Assembly (NCBI GenBank): GCA_031426215.1
Contig: JANPKU010000033.1
Coordinates: forward strand, 1-64,000
Length of the DNA stretch: 64,000 nt
Reading direction: 5' to 3'
From: Sva-07 sp031426215
Lineage (GTDB): Bacteria; Actinomycetota; Acidimicrobiia; Acidimicrobiales; Ilumatobacteraceae
In this document: positions 15,775 to 24,347 of the stretch, piece by piece
Layout of the letters: each line of letters opens with the position of its first letter
Position numbering within the stretch: position 1 is the stretch's first letter
Made by a program: the position numbers and the translations under genes
The notes under the pieces: generated by a model
What the model was told of the DNA's origin: nothing
Seen by the model: only the letters and a program-made list of their open reading frames with translations
Database searches by the model: none

Positions 15775-17526
15775 TCAGTCCCCAGACGGTGCCGGCGCCG
15801 GGCTGGTGATCGTGGACGTTGTCGGCGCCACAGACGTCGTGGGAACGGTCGTCGTGGTCGCTGCCGGGACGGTCGTCGATGTCGTCACGGTGGTGGTGGT
15901 CGCCGGAATGCTGGTGGTCGTCGCGACCGTGGTGGTCGTTGCGGACACTTCGGTGGTCGTGGTGGTCGTGGTCGTCGTCGCCACGGTCGTCGTCGTGGTG
16001 GGCACGGTCGTCGTGGAAACTGGCGTGGCTCGCGGCGGAGCTTGCCGCCAGGGCGTGGTGAAGGTGGCCGGGCGGTAGCGCGACGGCACGGGCCATGCGT
16101 CACGGCGCATGTCACGGGCATTGTTCGAGACCGTCACGACCAGGTTGCCTGCGCCATCGCGCCACGGCACGAGGTGAGCGTGGTACGTGTTCAGCAGCGG
16201 GTCGAAGCCACGGGCGAAGAGCAGCTCTGCCGTCGAGGTCGTCCACGGGCCCCACGGGTCTGCGGCTACGTCGAGGGTGAACTCTTCGCCCCAGTAGCCG
16301 TCGACGGCCGTCGCCGCCACCCATTGCCCGTCGAGCCAGCGGGGCTGCATCGGGAACTCGGCCCAGTGCCGGGAGAGGAACGGTTCCGACGCCGCTGGAT
16401 CGAGGCTCCATCCTGCCGACGTCCAGTACTCCGGCGCATCGAACAGTCGTCCCCTCGGCACTCGGGCGAGGAACATGTCGGTGCCGTTGTGCGGGCCGTT
16501 CCGGTAACCGCCGTGCCGGGCCAGGTTCTGCTCGAAGGTGTTGCCGAAGAGGTACGAGTGTGTCGTGTCGCTGGCAACTGCGTACCCGTAGATCGGCAGC
16601 ACGCCGGAGTTCGTGGCCGGTCGGAAGTCGAGCCGCGCCATCGTCGCCGGGTCGTACGTGGCCACGTGGGTGCGCACGGGGTGCCAGCCGAGACCGTCAG
16701 GTGGCAGGGGGTCCGTTGCGTCCTTCGCCATCTCCGCCCAGAACACGCGCAGCACGCCGTCGTGGACCTCGCCACCCATGGGCCAGAACCATCGAGCGAG
16801 CGTGGCGGTGCCCGTGCCCGACTCGAATGGTCGGGGCCGGTCGGGCGTACCGGCGTGGAGCAGACGAAAGCACGTGCCGTCCTGGATGAGGGCCGCGTTG
16901 TGGACGAAGCTCGCCCGGTCGAGGGTCGCCGCCGTCCCCGAGTGGTCGACGAACGTGTCCTGGAACAGCCACAGATGCCGGCCGCCGCCGAGGTCGTAGA
17001 CGTGCTGATAGTCCCACCCGAGTACCGGACCGACCCGTTCTGCGAAGAAAGCGTCGAGGCCCTGTGCGGACGCATCGGCAGCGCATCCCACGTCGGTCGA
17101 CACATGACCGGCGGTGGTCACGAACCGGCTCGCAGCCCACGGGGGCGCCGGCGCGTCGGGGGCAGGTGGCGGGGCATCGACCGGTATCGGACGTGCCACG
17201 ACCGCCGGGGCATCCGGATCCTGGGGAGGCGCCGTGGCGACCGGCGCCTCCATCGACAGGCCCTCGACGGTTGCTGCACTGCTGACAGGGCGCCCGTCCC
17301 CGCTCGCGGGCGCCGACCGCGGCGGACCGACATTCGACGGGGCCGTCGTGTCCTGGCTCCGCGTCTCGTCAGACGATCCGATGGATGTCGGACTCCCGAT
17401 CAGGACGGATCCGTCGGCGCGCCCCAGCGCCACCACTCCAAAAACACCCCCGACGCCGACCGCTGACGCCACGGCGATCCGACGCCAGCGGCCGAACGCA
17501 GTGGGATGGGTTGCGGGGTCCACCAC
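15775..17526 (-). CDS. secreted Thr-rich-tailed protein, beta-propeller-like
   Basis: A 583-residue protein with an N-terminal membrane segment (residues ~15-35). A Pro/Ala-rich linker follows, then a ~330-residue domain with the same motif series as the 7164-8408 protein: GWDYQHVYDLGGGRHLWLFQD, FVHNAALIQDGTCFRLL, RWFWPMGGEVHDG, VPRGRLFDAPEYWTSAGW. The last ~110 residues are almost all Thr, Val, Ala and Pro, a likely extended, possibly glycosylated wall-spanning tail. The core resembles DUF4185/DUF5005 propellers; the ligand is unknown. It has no sorting signal or C-terminal anchor. The gene precedes leuB on the same strand but is probably unrelated in function. Confidence 0.75.
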   Translation of the reverse strand: MVDPATHPTAFGRWRRIAVASAVGVGGVFGVVALGRADGSVLIGSPTSIGSSDETRSQDTTAPSNVGPPRSAPASGDGRPVSSAATVEGLSMEAPVATAPPQDPDAPAVVARPIPVDAPPPAPDAPAPPWAASRFVTTAGHVSTDVGCAADASAQGLDAFFAERVGPVLGWDYQHVYDLGGGRHLWLFQDTFVDHSGTAATLDRASFVHNAALIQDGTCFRLLHAGTPDRPRPFESGTGTATLARWFWPMGGEVHDGVLRVFWAEMAKDATDPLPPDGLGWHPVRTHVATYDPATMARLDFRPATNSGVLPIYGYAVASDTTHSYLFGNTFEQNLARHGGYRNGPHNGTDMFLARVPRGRLFDAPEYWTSAGWSLDPAASEPFLSRHWAEFPMQPRWLDGQWVAATAVDGYWGEEFTLDVAADPWGPWTTSTAELLFARGFDPLLNTYHAHLVPWRDGAGNLVVTVSNNARDMRRDAWPVPSRYRPATFTTPWRQAPPRATPVSTTTVPTTTTTVATTTTTTTTTEVSATTTTVATTTSIPATTTTVTTSTTVPAATTTTVPTTSVAPTTSTITSPAPAPSGD

Positions 17527-17619
17527 CTGAGCCTAGGGTCTGCCGAAACGGGCCGGTTCGCGCCAGCGCCCCCACGCACATCCCACGCCCGCCGGCGGCG
17601 CCGGTATCCTCCGGTCACC

Positions 17620-18069
17620 ATGTCAGCAGTGCAGTTGTCCGCATCGGCGTACGGGCGCCTCAAGGCCGAGTTCGACGATCTGACCACACGCGGTCGGATC
17701 GACGTGGCCAACAAGATCGAACGCGCCCGCGAGGAAGGCGATCTCAAGGAGAACGCCGGCTACCACGCGGCCAAGGACGAACAGGGCCACATGGAAGGCC
17801 GTATCCGACAACTCGAGCACCTGCTCGAGAACGCCGAGATCGTCGACGGCTCGATGGTCTACACCGTCGTGTACGAGGGCGACGACGAAGACAATGCCGA
17901 GCGCTACCTGATCGGCAACATGGAAGAGCAGATCGACGGCGCCGACGTGATCAGCGCATCGTCGCCGCTCGGCCACGCGCTCGACGGCGCCGAAGCCGGC
18001 GCGACCATCACCTACGAGGCGCCCAACGGCGTGCTCACCGTGACGGTGCTCCGTGTCGAGCAGCTCTGA
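17620..18069 (+). CDS. greA: transcription elongation factor GreA
   Basis: A 149-residue GreA: N-terminal coiled-coil (ANKIERAREEGDLKENAGYHAAKDEQGHMEGRI) with the acidic tip residues that enter the RNA polymerase channel and stimulate cleavage of backtracked RNA, then the FKBP-like C-terminal domain (SSPLGHALDGAEAGATITYEAP). Length and the coiled-coil tip are typical. The start is the ATG at 17620. The next gene begins within its last codons, so they are coupled. Confidence 0.92.
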   Translation: MSAVQLSASAYGRLKAEFDDLTTRGRIDVANKIERAREEGDLKENAGYHAAKDEQGHMEGRIRQLEHLLENAEIVDGSMVYTVVYEGDDEDNAERYLIGNMEEQIDGADVISASSPLGHALDGAEAGATITYEAPNGVLTVTVLRVEQL

Positions 18070-18946
18070 GGTCGCGGCACCCGCCGACGTCGGCCATCGC
18101 GAACTCGACATCGTCTCACCCGTGCTGCCACCGGCACGGTTCGTCGAACTTGCCGATCGCGGCACCGTCATGGTCCGAGACTTCGGCGCAGCTCCCGGTG
18201 CACCGACGATCGTGCTGCTCCACGGGTGGACCGCCACTGCCGACCTCAACTGGTTCCGCTGCTACGGCGCGCTCGGCGAGCGTTTCCGCGTGATTGCATT
18301 CGACCACCGCGGCCACGGCACCGGACTCCGTTCCAAGAAGCCGTTCACTCTCGAGGACTGCGCCGATGATGCCGTCGACATCGCCGCAGCGCTCGGTGTC
18401 GACGAGTTCATCCCGGTTGGCTACTCGATGGGTGGGCCCATCGCTCAGCTCGTGTGGCGTCGCCACCGCGATCGAGTGAGCGGCCTCGTGCTGTGCGCGA
18501 CAGCGCCGTACTTCGCGGGACGTCGTGAGAAACGACTCGGAACGGTGGGCTTCACCGGACTCGCCGCCGTCGCCCGGCTCGCGCCCGAGCAGGCCAAGAC
18601 GTGGCTGGTCGAGCAGCTCTACCTGCAACGACGCACCGAGAAGTGGGGGCCCTGGGCGATGCGCGAGACAGCCGATCACGACTGGCGAGCGGTACTGGAG
18701 GCAGGCAAGGCGATCGGCAGGTTCTCGTCGAGTGACTGGATCAGCGAGGTCGACGTGCCGTCGTCGTCGATACTCACGATGCGCGACCAGGTGGTGCCGG
18801 TGCGCCGACAGGTGAAGCTGTTCGAGCAGATCCCCGATTGCGAAGCATTCCGCGTCGACGGCATGCACGACGCCGTCGTGGCGAATGCCGATCGGTTCGT
18901 CCCGACGTTGGTCCGCGCCATCGAGTCGGTACGAGGTCGCGCATGA
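18053..18946 (+). CDS. alpha/beta-hydrolase
   Basis: A 297-residue alpha/beta-hydrolase. The oxyanion loop is LLHGWTATADLNW, the nucleophile elbow GYSMGG (Ser ~136), the acid in MRDQVVP and the His in GMHDAVV. The substrate is unknown; lipase, esterase and thioesterase are all possible. The GTG start overlaps greA by 17 bp and the stop overlaps the next gene (ATGA), placing it between greA and a UbiB-like kinase in one transcript. Confidence 0.85.
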   Translation: MSSSSEVAAPADVGHRELDIVSPVLPPARFVELADRGTVMVRDFGAAPGAPTIVLLHGWTATADLNWFRCYGALGERFRVIAFDHRGHGTGLRSKKPFTLEDCADDAVDIAAALGVDEFIPVGYSMGGPIAQLVWRRHRDRVSGLVLCATAPYFAGRREKRLGTVGFTGLAAVARLAPEQAKTWLVEQLYLQRRTEKWGPWAMRETADHDWRAVLEAGKAIGRFSSSDWISEVDVPSSSILTMRDQVVPVRRQVKLFEQIPDCEAFRVDGMHDAVVANADRFVPTLVRAIESVRGRA

Positions 18947-20448
18947 GAGCCCGCAACATCGCTGCCGGGGTAGTCGTGGTGGGCACCTTGTCCGTGACGA
19001 TCACGATGACCGTGCGGACGAGGAAGCGTCCAGGCTCCGACTCGACGAGCGGCGCTCGACGTCTGCACAGTTCGCGCCTGCGCCGCAACGGTCAGCTCGC
19101 CAGGATGGGCGCTCGGGTCGGCACGACGTACGCAACCACCGCAGCGCGCAAGACGTTCGCATCCGCTGAGCGACGAGAGGAACTCGATCGCCACCGCGAG
19201 CTCCGATCTGCTCAGCACGTCGCAGAGGAACTCGGTCAGATGAAGGGCGCGCTGATGAAGCTCGGCCAGATGGCGAGCTACCTCGACGACGGTCTCCCCG
19301 AACCGCTGCGGCTCGCGTTGTCCCAGCTGCAGTCGGACGCTCCGCCGATGTCGGTGGACCTCGCGCTCGAGACCGTCGAACGCGAACTGGGTCGTTCCGT
19401 CGGCGACGTCTTCGTCGAGTTCGATCCGAATCCGATCGCAGCAGCGTCGATCGGCCAGGTCCACCGAGCACTGTTGCGCGATCCCCTGACAGGAGTCGAA
19501 CGCGCCGTTGCCGTGAAGATCCAGTATCCGGGTGTCGGCGAAGCGATCGTGGCCGATCTGAAGAACGCCGACCTGCTCGGCGCCGTGCTCCGCCAAGGCT
19601 TCGGTGGACTCGACCCGGCCGAGATGGTCGACGAGATCAAGCTGCGCATCGCCGAGGAGGTCGACTACGAACGCGAGGCACGCAACCAACAGGCATTCGC
19701 CGACTATTACCGCGGCCATCCGTTCATCCGAATTCCCGAGGTCGTTGCCGAACTGAGCACCGCTCGCGTGCTCACCACCGAGTTGGCCGACGGTTTCGGG
19801 TGGGCTGAGCTGCTGCGACGTCCTCAGGCCGATCGCGACCGGGCCGGCGAGATCATCTTCCGGTTCGTGTTCCGCAGTCTGTACCGAATGGGGACGTTCA
19901 ACGGTGATCCACACCCGGGCAACTACCTCTTCCACGACGACGGCACGGTGACCTTCCTCGACTTCGGACTGGTGAAGCACTTCAGTGGCGACGAGATGCA
20001 CACGTTTGGCTCGATGGTGAAGGCTGCTGCAGTCGATCACGACGACGCCGAGTTCCGCCGCATCGTCGAAGGTGCCGGCATGTTGCAGCCGGATGCACCG
20101 GTGACGACCGACGCGGTCGGCGAGTACTTCTCGCTGTTCTACGCGACGGTACGAACCGACACCGAGATGACCTGGACACGCGACTACGCGAACTCGATCG
20201 TGCGCCACACGTTCGACCGCACGAGCCCGATCAGCCAGTACGCCACCGTGCCCCGAGCGTTCGTGTTCATCCAGCGCATCAATCTGGGCCTCTACGCATT
20301 GCTCGGCGAACTCAACGCCAGTGGCAACTACCGGCGGATCGCGTCTGAGCTGTGGCCGTTCGTCGACGGACCACCGTCGACCGAGTTGGGTCGGGCCGAA
20401 GCCGACTGGCTCGCCACCCACGTTGCGATGAGCCAACCGCCCGAATAG
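18943..20448 (+). CDS. ABC1/UbiB-family atypical kinase
   Basis: A 501-residue protein with a short N-terminal membrane segment (AAGVVVVGTLSVTI) and the atypical kinase domain: KLGQMASY (KxGQ), the Ala-rich nucleotide loop AAASIGQVHRA, invariant Lys in AVAVKIQYP, catalytic NGDPHPGNYLF and metal-binding DFGLVKHF. UbiB/COQ8-type proteins support isoprenoid quinone or lipid metabolism; the target here is unknown. It overlaps the hydrolase gene by 4 bp. Its last codons (MSQPPE) and stop lie in a sequence duplicated just downstream. Confidence 0.88.
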   Translation: MRARNIAAGVVVVGTLSVTITMTVRTRKRPGSDSTSGARRLHSSRLRRNGQLARMGARVGTTYATTAARKTFASAERREELDRHRELRSAQHVAEELGQMKGALMKLGQMASYLDDGLPEPLRLALSQLQSDAPPMSVDLALETVERELGRSVGDVFVEFDPNPIAAASIGQVHRALLRDPLTGVERAVAVKIQYPGVGEAIVADLKNADLLGAVLRQGFGGLDPAEMVDEIKLRIAEEVDYEREARNQQAFADYYRGHPFIRIPEVVAELSTARVLTTELADGFGWAELLRRPQADRDRAGEIIFRFVFRSLYRMGTFNGDPHPGNYLFHDDGTVTFLDFGLVKHFSGDEMHTFGSMVKAAAVDHDDAEFRRIVEGAGMLQPDAPVTTDAVGEYFSLFYATVRTDTEMTWTRDYANSIVRHTFDRTSPISQYATVPRAFVFIQRINLGLYALLGELNASGNYRRIASELWPFVDGPPSTELGRAEADWLATHVAMSQPPE

Positions 20449-20532
20449 CGCCACTTCGCTCATCGCTGCGGCACACAACCGCCCATCGATGAGCCAACCG
20501 CCCGAATGACGCCACTTCGCTCATCGCTCCGG
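20426..20532. repeat. tandem duplication of the UbiB gene end with hairpin arms
   Basis: A ~46-bp unit starting CGATGAGCCAACCGCCCGAA and ending CTCATCGCT-(G/C)CGG occurs at 20426 and again at 20487, 61 bp apart. It includes the last codons of the kinase gene. Each unit has self-complementary ends (GATGAGC/GCTCATC) and can fold. The copies differ at a TAG/TGA dinucleotide and at single bases. Confidence 0.75.
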
Positions 20533-20612
20533 CGAGACGAGCAACGTCAGGATTCGGTGACAGCTGGGCGGCTGACGTGGCCCCGTCGGACTTCACAAGT
20601 AGCGTCGTCGTA

Positions 20613-21563
20613 ATGCGCCGGACCCTCCCACTGATCCTGACCGCCACACTGCTGTTCGCTGCGTGCGGGAGCGACGACGACACCGCCAGCGACACGTCGA
20701 CGAGCGAGACGACCGCAAGCGACGACGCCGATTCCGAGCAGCCGTCGGACACCAGCGGCGAGACCTCGGACACCGGTTCAGTGACGCCGCCCGCGACCAA
20801 CCCGGACAAGCCGGAGGTCGAGATCCCCGATGAGACCCCGACCGAACTCGTGGTCACCGTGATCGAAGAAGGCGACGGGCCTGCCGCTGAGTCGGGCGAC
20901 ACCGTCATCGTCGATTACGTGGGCGTGCGCACCCGCGACGGAGTCGAGTTCGACAACAGCTACGACCGCTTCGAACCCTTCCCTGTGGTGTTGGGCGCAG
21001 GCGGAGTGATTCCCGGATGGGACCAGGGTCTCGTGGGCGCGCAGAACGGCGCTCGCATCCAGCTCGACATCCCGAGCGATCTCGCATACGGCGCCGAGGC
21101 CCGCGGTGACATCATCGGCGAGAACGAGGCCTTGACCTTCCTCATCGATGTGCGCGCCGTGATCGCACCACCCGATCCCGCCGATGCACCCACCGAACCG
21201 GGCGTGCCAGCGTCCGAGGGCGCCACCGAGACCACCAGCACCGACCTGGTCGACGGTGAGGGCGACGAACTCCAGGCGGGCCAGACCGGTGTCATCAACT
21301 ACGTGTTGTTCCGTGGCGACAACCAGGTCTCGCTCGAGAGCAGCTGGGAGTCCGCTCCTGTGCCCTTCCCGATCGTCGAAGGCGGGTTCCCAGGTTTCGT
21401 CAAGGGCTTGCCCGGCATGAAGGTCGGCGGCCGTCGGGCCATCGTCATCCCGCCAGCCGATGCGTTCGGGCCCGAGGGCAATCCGCAACTCGGCCTCCCG
21501 GCGGGCAGCGACTTGATCGTCGTCGTCGACCTGCTCGGCGTCTACGGCCAACCCGAGGGCTGA
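20613..21563 (+). CDS. lipoprotein with two FKBP-type prolyl isomerase domains
   Basis: A 316-residue protein with a signal peptide and lipobox (LFAACGS, Cys ~18), then a Ser/Thr/Asp-rich linker. The first FKBP domain covers ~80-185 (DTVIVDYVGVRTRDGVEFDNSY, VIPGWDQGLVGAQNGARIQLDIPSDLAYG). The second, more diverged, covers ~210-315 (GQTGVINYVLFRGDN, FPGFVKGLPGMKVGGRRAIVIPP). It would act on the outer face of the membrane in protein folding. The second domain keeps the fold signature but lacks some pocket aromatics, so it may be binding-only. Confidence 0.88.
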   Translation: MRRTLPLILTATLLFAACGSDDDTASDTSTSETTASDDADSEQPSDTSGETSDTGSVTPPATNPDKPEVEIPDETPTELVVTVIEEGDGPAAESGDTVIVDYVGVRTRDGVEFDNSYDRFEPFPVVLGAGGVIPGWDQGLVGAQNGARIQLDIPSDLAYGAEARGDIIGENEALTFLIDVRAVIAPPDPADAPTEPGVPASEGATETTSTDLVDGEGDELQAGQTGVINYVLFRGDNQVSLESSWESAPVPFPIVEGGFPGFVKGLPGMKVGGRRAIVIPPADAFGPEGNPQLGLPAGSDLIVVVDLLGVYGQPEG

Positions 21564-21577
21564 CACCTGAGATTTGC

Positions 21578-22564
21578 TCAGTCGGGCACCCAGCCGTCCG
21601 GCTGGCGGTACTGCTCGCCGGTCTTGCAGCCGCCCGCCTGACGAAGCAGCGGGTACGGGTTCACCGCTCGGCCACCGTTCGGGTGGACCTCGAAATGCAG
21701 GTGCGGAAACGCCGAGTTGCCGGTGTTTCCCATGAACCCGATGATCTCGCCGGCCTCGACTCGCGAGCCGACCGACAGCTTCGGCGCGAAGTCGGCGAGG
21801 TGTGCGTAGAAGTAGTAGGTGCCCGAGCCATCGGCAGCGGTCAGCCACCAGGCATTCCCGGAACGCTGGCCGGGCTGATCCCAAGTGCGACGGGTGAGGG
21901 TGCCGTCGACGACGGCGTACACGTAGCTCTGGGGTGCGGCGAACAGGTCGGTGCCTTCGTGACGGCGCCCTGCCCCTCGCGGATCGCCCCAGTCGTCGCT
22001 GAACCAGCACGGGCCGCGCATCGGGAGCGCATAGATGCCCGACGACCAGTTCGACGATGCCGAATCCGACACCGTCGCCGACTTCGACGCTGCGGAGTCG
22101 TCCGACGACACCGACGTTCCCGGTGGGAGACACACGGTGTTTCCAGGATGGATCGCACGCTCCCCGGACGTGGCGTTCGTCGTCAGCAACGTCGACATCG
22201 ACACACCCGCCCGCGTGGCGATCTCCCACCAGGTGTCGCCGGACTGGACCGTATAGGTCGGCGCGTTGGAAGGTGAACACGATGACGACGGCGTCGCCCC
22301 AGCCGGGAGGCACACCACGTCACCGGGGTACAGGGCATCGTCTGCTGACGCGTCGTTCACCTCGAACAACGAACGCATACCGACCTGCGCCGCCTGAGCG
22401 ATGCGAGACCAGGAATCACCGGCGCCGACGAGGTGGCTGGCGAGTCCCGACTCGGCGCACGTCGAGGTCGTCTGACCGCTCGGAGCGGCTTTGGACCCCT
22501 GCGGAACCGCGATGATCGAGATTCCGACCATGGCGGCCAGGAATGCTCGGGGGACACTTGACAT
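21578..22564 (-). CDS. LysM-M23 peptidoglycan endopeptidase
   Basis: A 328-residue secreted protein: signal peptide (MSSVPRAFLAAMVGISIIAV), two LysM wall-binding modules (~50-95 and ~105-150), a Ser-rich linker, and an M23/LytM domain with the zinc motifs HEGTDLF (HxxxD) and HLHFEVHP (HxH). It should cleave peptide cross-bridges in the wall. The ATG at 22564 has GAGGAG 6-7 nt upstream and starts a proper signal peptide. An upstream RNA segment can pair with this site (22565-22686). Confidence 0.9.
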   Translation of the reverse strand: MSSVPRAFLAAMVGISIIAVPQGSKAAPSGQTTSTCAESGLASHLVGAGDSWSRIAQAAQVGMRSLFEVNDASADDALYPGDVVCLPAGATPSSSCSPSNAPTYTVQSGDTWWEIATRAGVSMSTLLTTNATSGERAIHPGNTVCLPPGTSVSSDDSAASKSATVSDSASSNWSSGIYALPMRGPCWFSDDWGDPRGAGRRHEGTDLFAAPQSYVYAVVDGTLTRRTWDQPGQRSGNAWWLTAADGSGTYYFYAHLADFAPKLSVGSRVEAGEIIGFMGNTGNSAFPHLHFEVHPNGGRAVNPYPLLRQAGGCKTGEQYRQPDGWVPD

Positions 22565-22686
22565 GTGGAGCTCCTCACTCCGCCCGACGGGCAAGCTACA
22601 GCGAGGCAACCCGTCGTGCACGTCGGCCCACCCTTCGCGCTGTCCCGGCAAGCTCCACCCGGGCGTTCCGCCTGGCGCACTGATTC
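22565..22686 (-). promoter_or_regulatory. foldable 5' leader of the M23 peptidase gene
   Basis: The 122-nt gap on the gene strand folds well. GGCG-GAA-CGCC, CCCGG/CCGGG with loop GTGGAGCTTG, ACAGCG/CGCTGT and GCCC-GTC-GGGC are all present. The loop segment GTGGAGCT is perfectly complementary to AGCTCCAC immediately before the ATG, which overlaps the ribosome site. This suggests translational control. Actinobacterial wall hydrolases often carry c-di-AMP (ydaO) riboswitches, but the expected conserved blocks are not clearly here. Confidence 0.45.
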
Positions 22687-22687
22687 C

Positions 22688-23596
22688 TCAAACGGTTTGG
22701 AAGTCGAGGCCGATGTCGAGCACGCGGGCGGAATGCGTGAGTTCTCCGACGGCGATGTAGTCGACACCGGTCTCGGCAACGGTCCGCGCCGATTCGAGCG
22801 TCAGACCACCACTTGCCTCGATCCGCACCGCTGGGTTCATCTCGTCACGTACGGCGACCGCGTGGCGCATGTCGACGGGGGTGAAGTTGTCGATCAACAC
22901 CTCGTCGGCGCCGGCGGCGATCGCCTCGCGGAGACCGGCGAGGGAATCGACCTCGATCTCCACGGCGATGGTCGAGGCGAGTTCACGCACTCGGCGGAAC
23001 GCCTCGGTGACCCCACCGGCGGCGGCGACGTGGTTGTCCTTTACCAGCGCCATGTCGGACAACCCCATTCGATGATTGGTACCGCCGCCACAGCGCACCG
23101 CGTACTTCTCGAGCGCACGGAGCCCCGGCGTGGTCTTGCGAGTGTCGCGCACCACTGCCGAGGTCCCGGCGAGGGCGTCGACCCAGCGGCGCGTGGAGGT
23201 GGCCACTCCCGACAGATGGCACAACAGATTGAGCGCAGTCCGCTCGGCAGTCAGCAGCAGCCGTGTCGGCGCCGTGACCTCAGCCACGTGGGTACCGGCG
23301 GTGACGGTCGTTCCGTCGGGCACGGTGGTGCGGAACTCGCTGGCCTCGTCGCCGCAGACCGTTTCGATCACCGCAGCGACGACGGCGATGCCTGCGATCA
23401 CCCCGTTCTCTCGCGCGGCGAACGTTGCCGTGCTGCGGTGATCGGCGGGGATGGTCGCCGTGGAGGTCACGTCGACCCCGCCCATGAGATCCTCGGTGAC
23501 TGCGAGTCGCACGATGCCTGCCACGGCATCCGGATCGAGCCCGCCGTCGATCAATGCCCGCCGGGTGGTCTCCGACAGCGGATGGAACACGAACAT
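22688..23596 (-). CDS. nadC: quinolinate phosphoribosyltransferase
   Basis: A 302-residue enzyme that converts quinolinate and PRPP to nicotinate mononucleotide and CO2. Typical motifs are the substrate loop TRKTTPGLRALEKYAVRCGGG, NHRMGLSD, the catalytic Lys segment LVKDNH, EIEVDSL and IEASGGL near the PRPP site. It ends the nadA-nadB-MOSC-nadC transcription unit, 25 bp after the MOSC gene. Confidence 0.94.
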   Translation of the reverse strand: MFVFHPLSETTRRALIDGGLDPDAVAGIVRLAVTEDLMGGVDVTSTATIPADHRSTATFAARENGVIAGIAVVAAVIETVCGDEASEFRTTVPDGTTVTAGTHVAEVTAPTRLLLTAERTALNLLCHLSGVATSTRRWVDALAGTSAVVRDTRKTTPGLRALEKYAVRCGGGTNHRMGLSDMALVKDNHVAAAGGVTEAFRRVRELASTIAVEIEVDSLAGLREAIAAGADEVLIDNFTPVDMRHAVAVRDEMNPAVRIEASGGLTLESARTVAETGVDYIAVGELTHSARVLDIGLDFQTV

Positions 23597-23621
23597 TGCA
23601 GCGAGTGTACGGCTGGGCCGT

Positions 23622-24347
23622 TCACGCCGTGATGGTGACGGTTGCGTCGGGTGCGACAGTGCCCCCGACGAGCACCGACGTGTACCAACGCGCCCAGCCA
23701 GGCCGTGCGTCGTGGTCGATCCGGTTCCAGTGGCGATCGACGAAGCAGTGGGCGATCTTGGTGCAGGGCGCCGCCGGGCTGCTGGTGCGCATCAAGATGT
23801 CACCAGTAGTGCCGCCGATGGTGACGGTCAGGCCGCCTCGCATGCGCTCCCAGTCGATTCCGGAGATCGTGATGTTCTCACCCGTTGCGCCCGCTTCGAT
23901 CGGATGCCCCTCACCGCGCAGCGTCGCCAGGAGATCGCTGCTGTAGAGGCAGACCGCCTGCCACGGGCGACCGTGATGCTTGCGATTTCGCTGCACGTCC
24001 CCGAACACTCCGTCGGGTCCGATCTCGGCAACTGGGATCGTTGTCTTCGGCACGCCGCCGCCCGAGGCCTGCAACGAATCGACACGCCCGACCATCGGCT
24101 CGAACTCGTGCGCAGCGCGGCGGGCGGCGGCGACGTCGTGGACGCGATGCATCACGGCGTGCGTCCGCGCCATCGGGTCGTCATCGGGAGCGATGGACGT
24201 GGCGGCCACGCCGGAGACGACCGATGCGTCGGCGCCTTCGAGCACGTAACCGAGCAGGTCATTGGCGTGAGCCAGTGTTCGTTCGATGTCGCCGTCGCTC
24301 CAGCGGGCCCCGTCGAATCCACAGTCGGTGCATCTCAACACGCTCAT
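23622..24347 (-). CDS. MOSC-domain protein with helical N-terminal domain
   Basis: A 241-residue two-part protein. The N-terminus has a CxxC (LRCTDCGFDG) and a helical part with MARTHAVMHRVHDVAAARRAAH, whose His spacing recalls DinB/YfiT-like metal-binding bundles. The C-terminal ~140 residues are a MOSC domain (HHGRPWQAVCLYSSD, GATGENITISGIDW, the candidate Cys in PCTKIA). MOSC domains handle sulfur for molybdenum cofactor or detoxification. Its place inside the NAD operon, overlapping nadB by 4 bp, is unexplained. Confidence 0.82.
   Translation of the reverse strand: MSVLRCTDCGFDGARWSDGDIERTLAHANDLLGYVLEGADASVVSGVAATSIAPDDDPMARTHAVMHRVHDVAAARRAAHEFEPMVGRVDSLQASGGGVPKTTIPVAEIGPDGVFGDVQRNRKHHGRPWQAVCLYSSDLLATLRGEGHPIEAGATGENITISGIDWERMRGGLTVTIGGTTGDILMRTSSPAAPCTKIAHCFVDRHWNRIDHDARPGWARWYTSVLVGGTVAPDATVTITA

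Noticed and set aside
14686..17466. 926-codon plus-strand open frame
   Set aside because: Antisense to leuB and the Thr-rich secreted protein; its composition mirrors those genes and no motif is present.
22565..22686. c-di-AMP (ydaO) riboswitch
   Set aside because: Context fits and an AGCT-N2-CC-like piece is present, but the GGGGUGAA and other conserved blocks are not, so I list only an unassigned leader.
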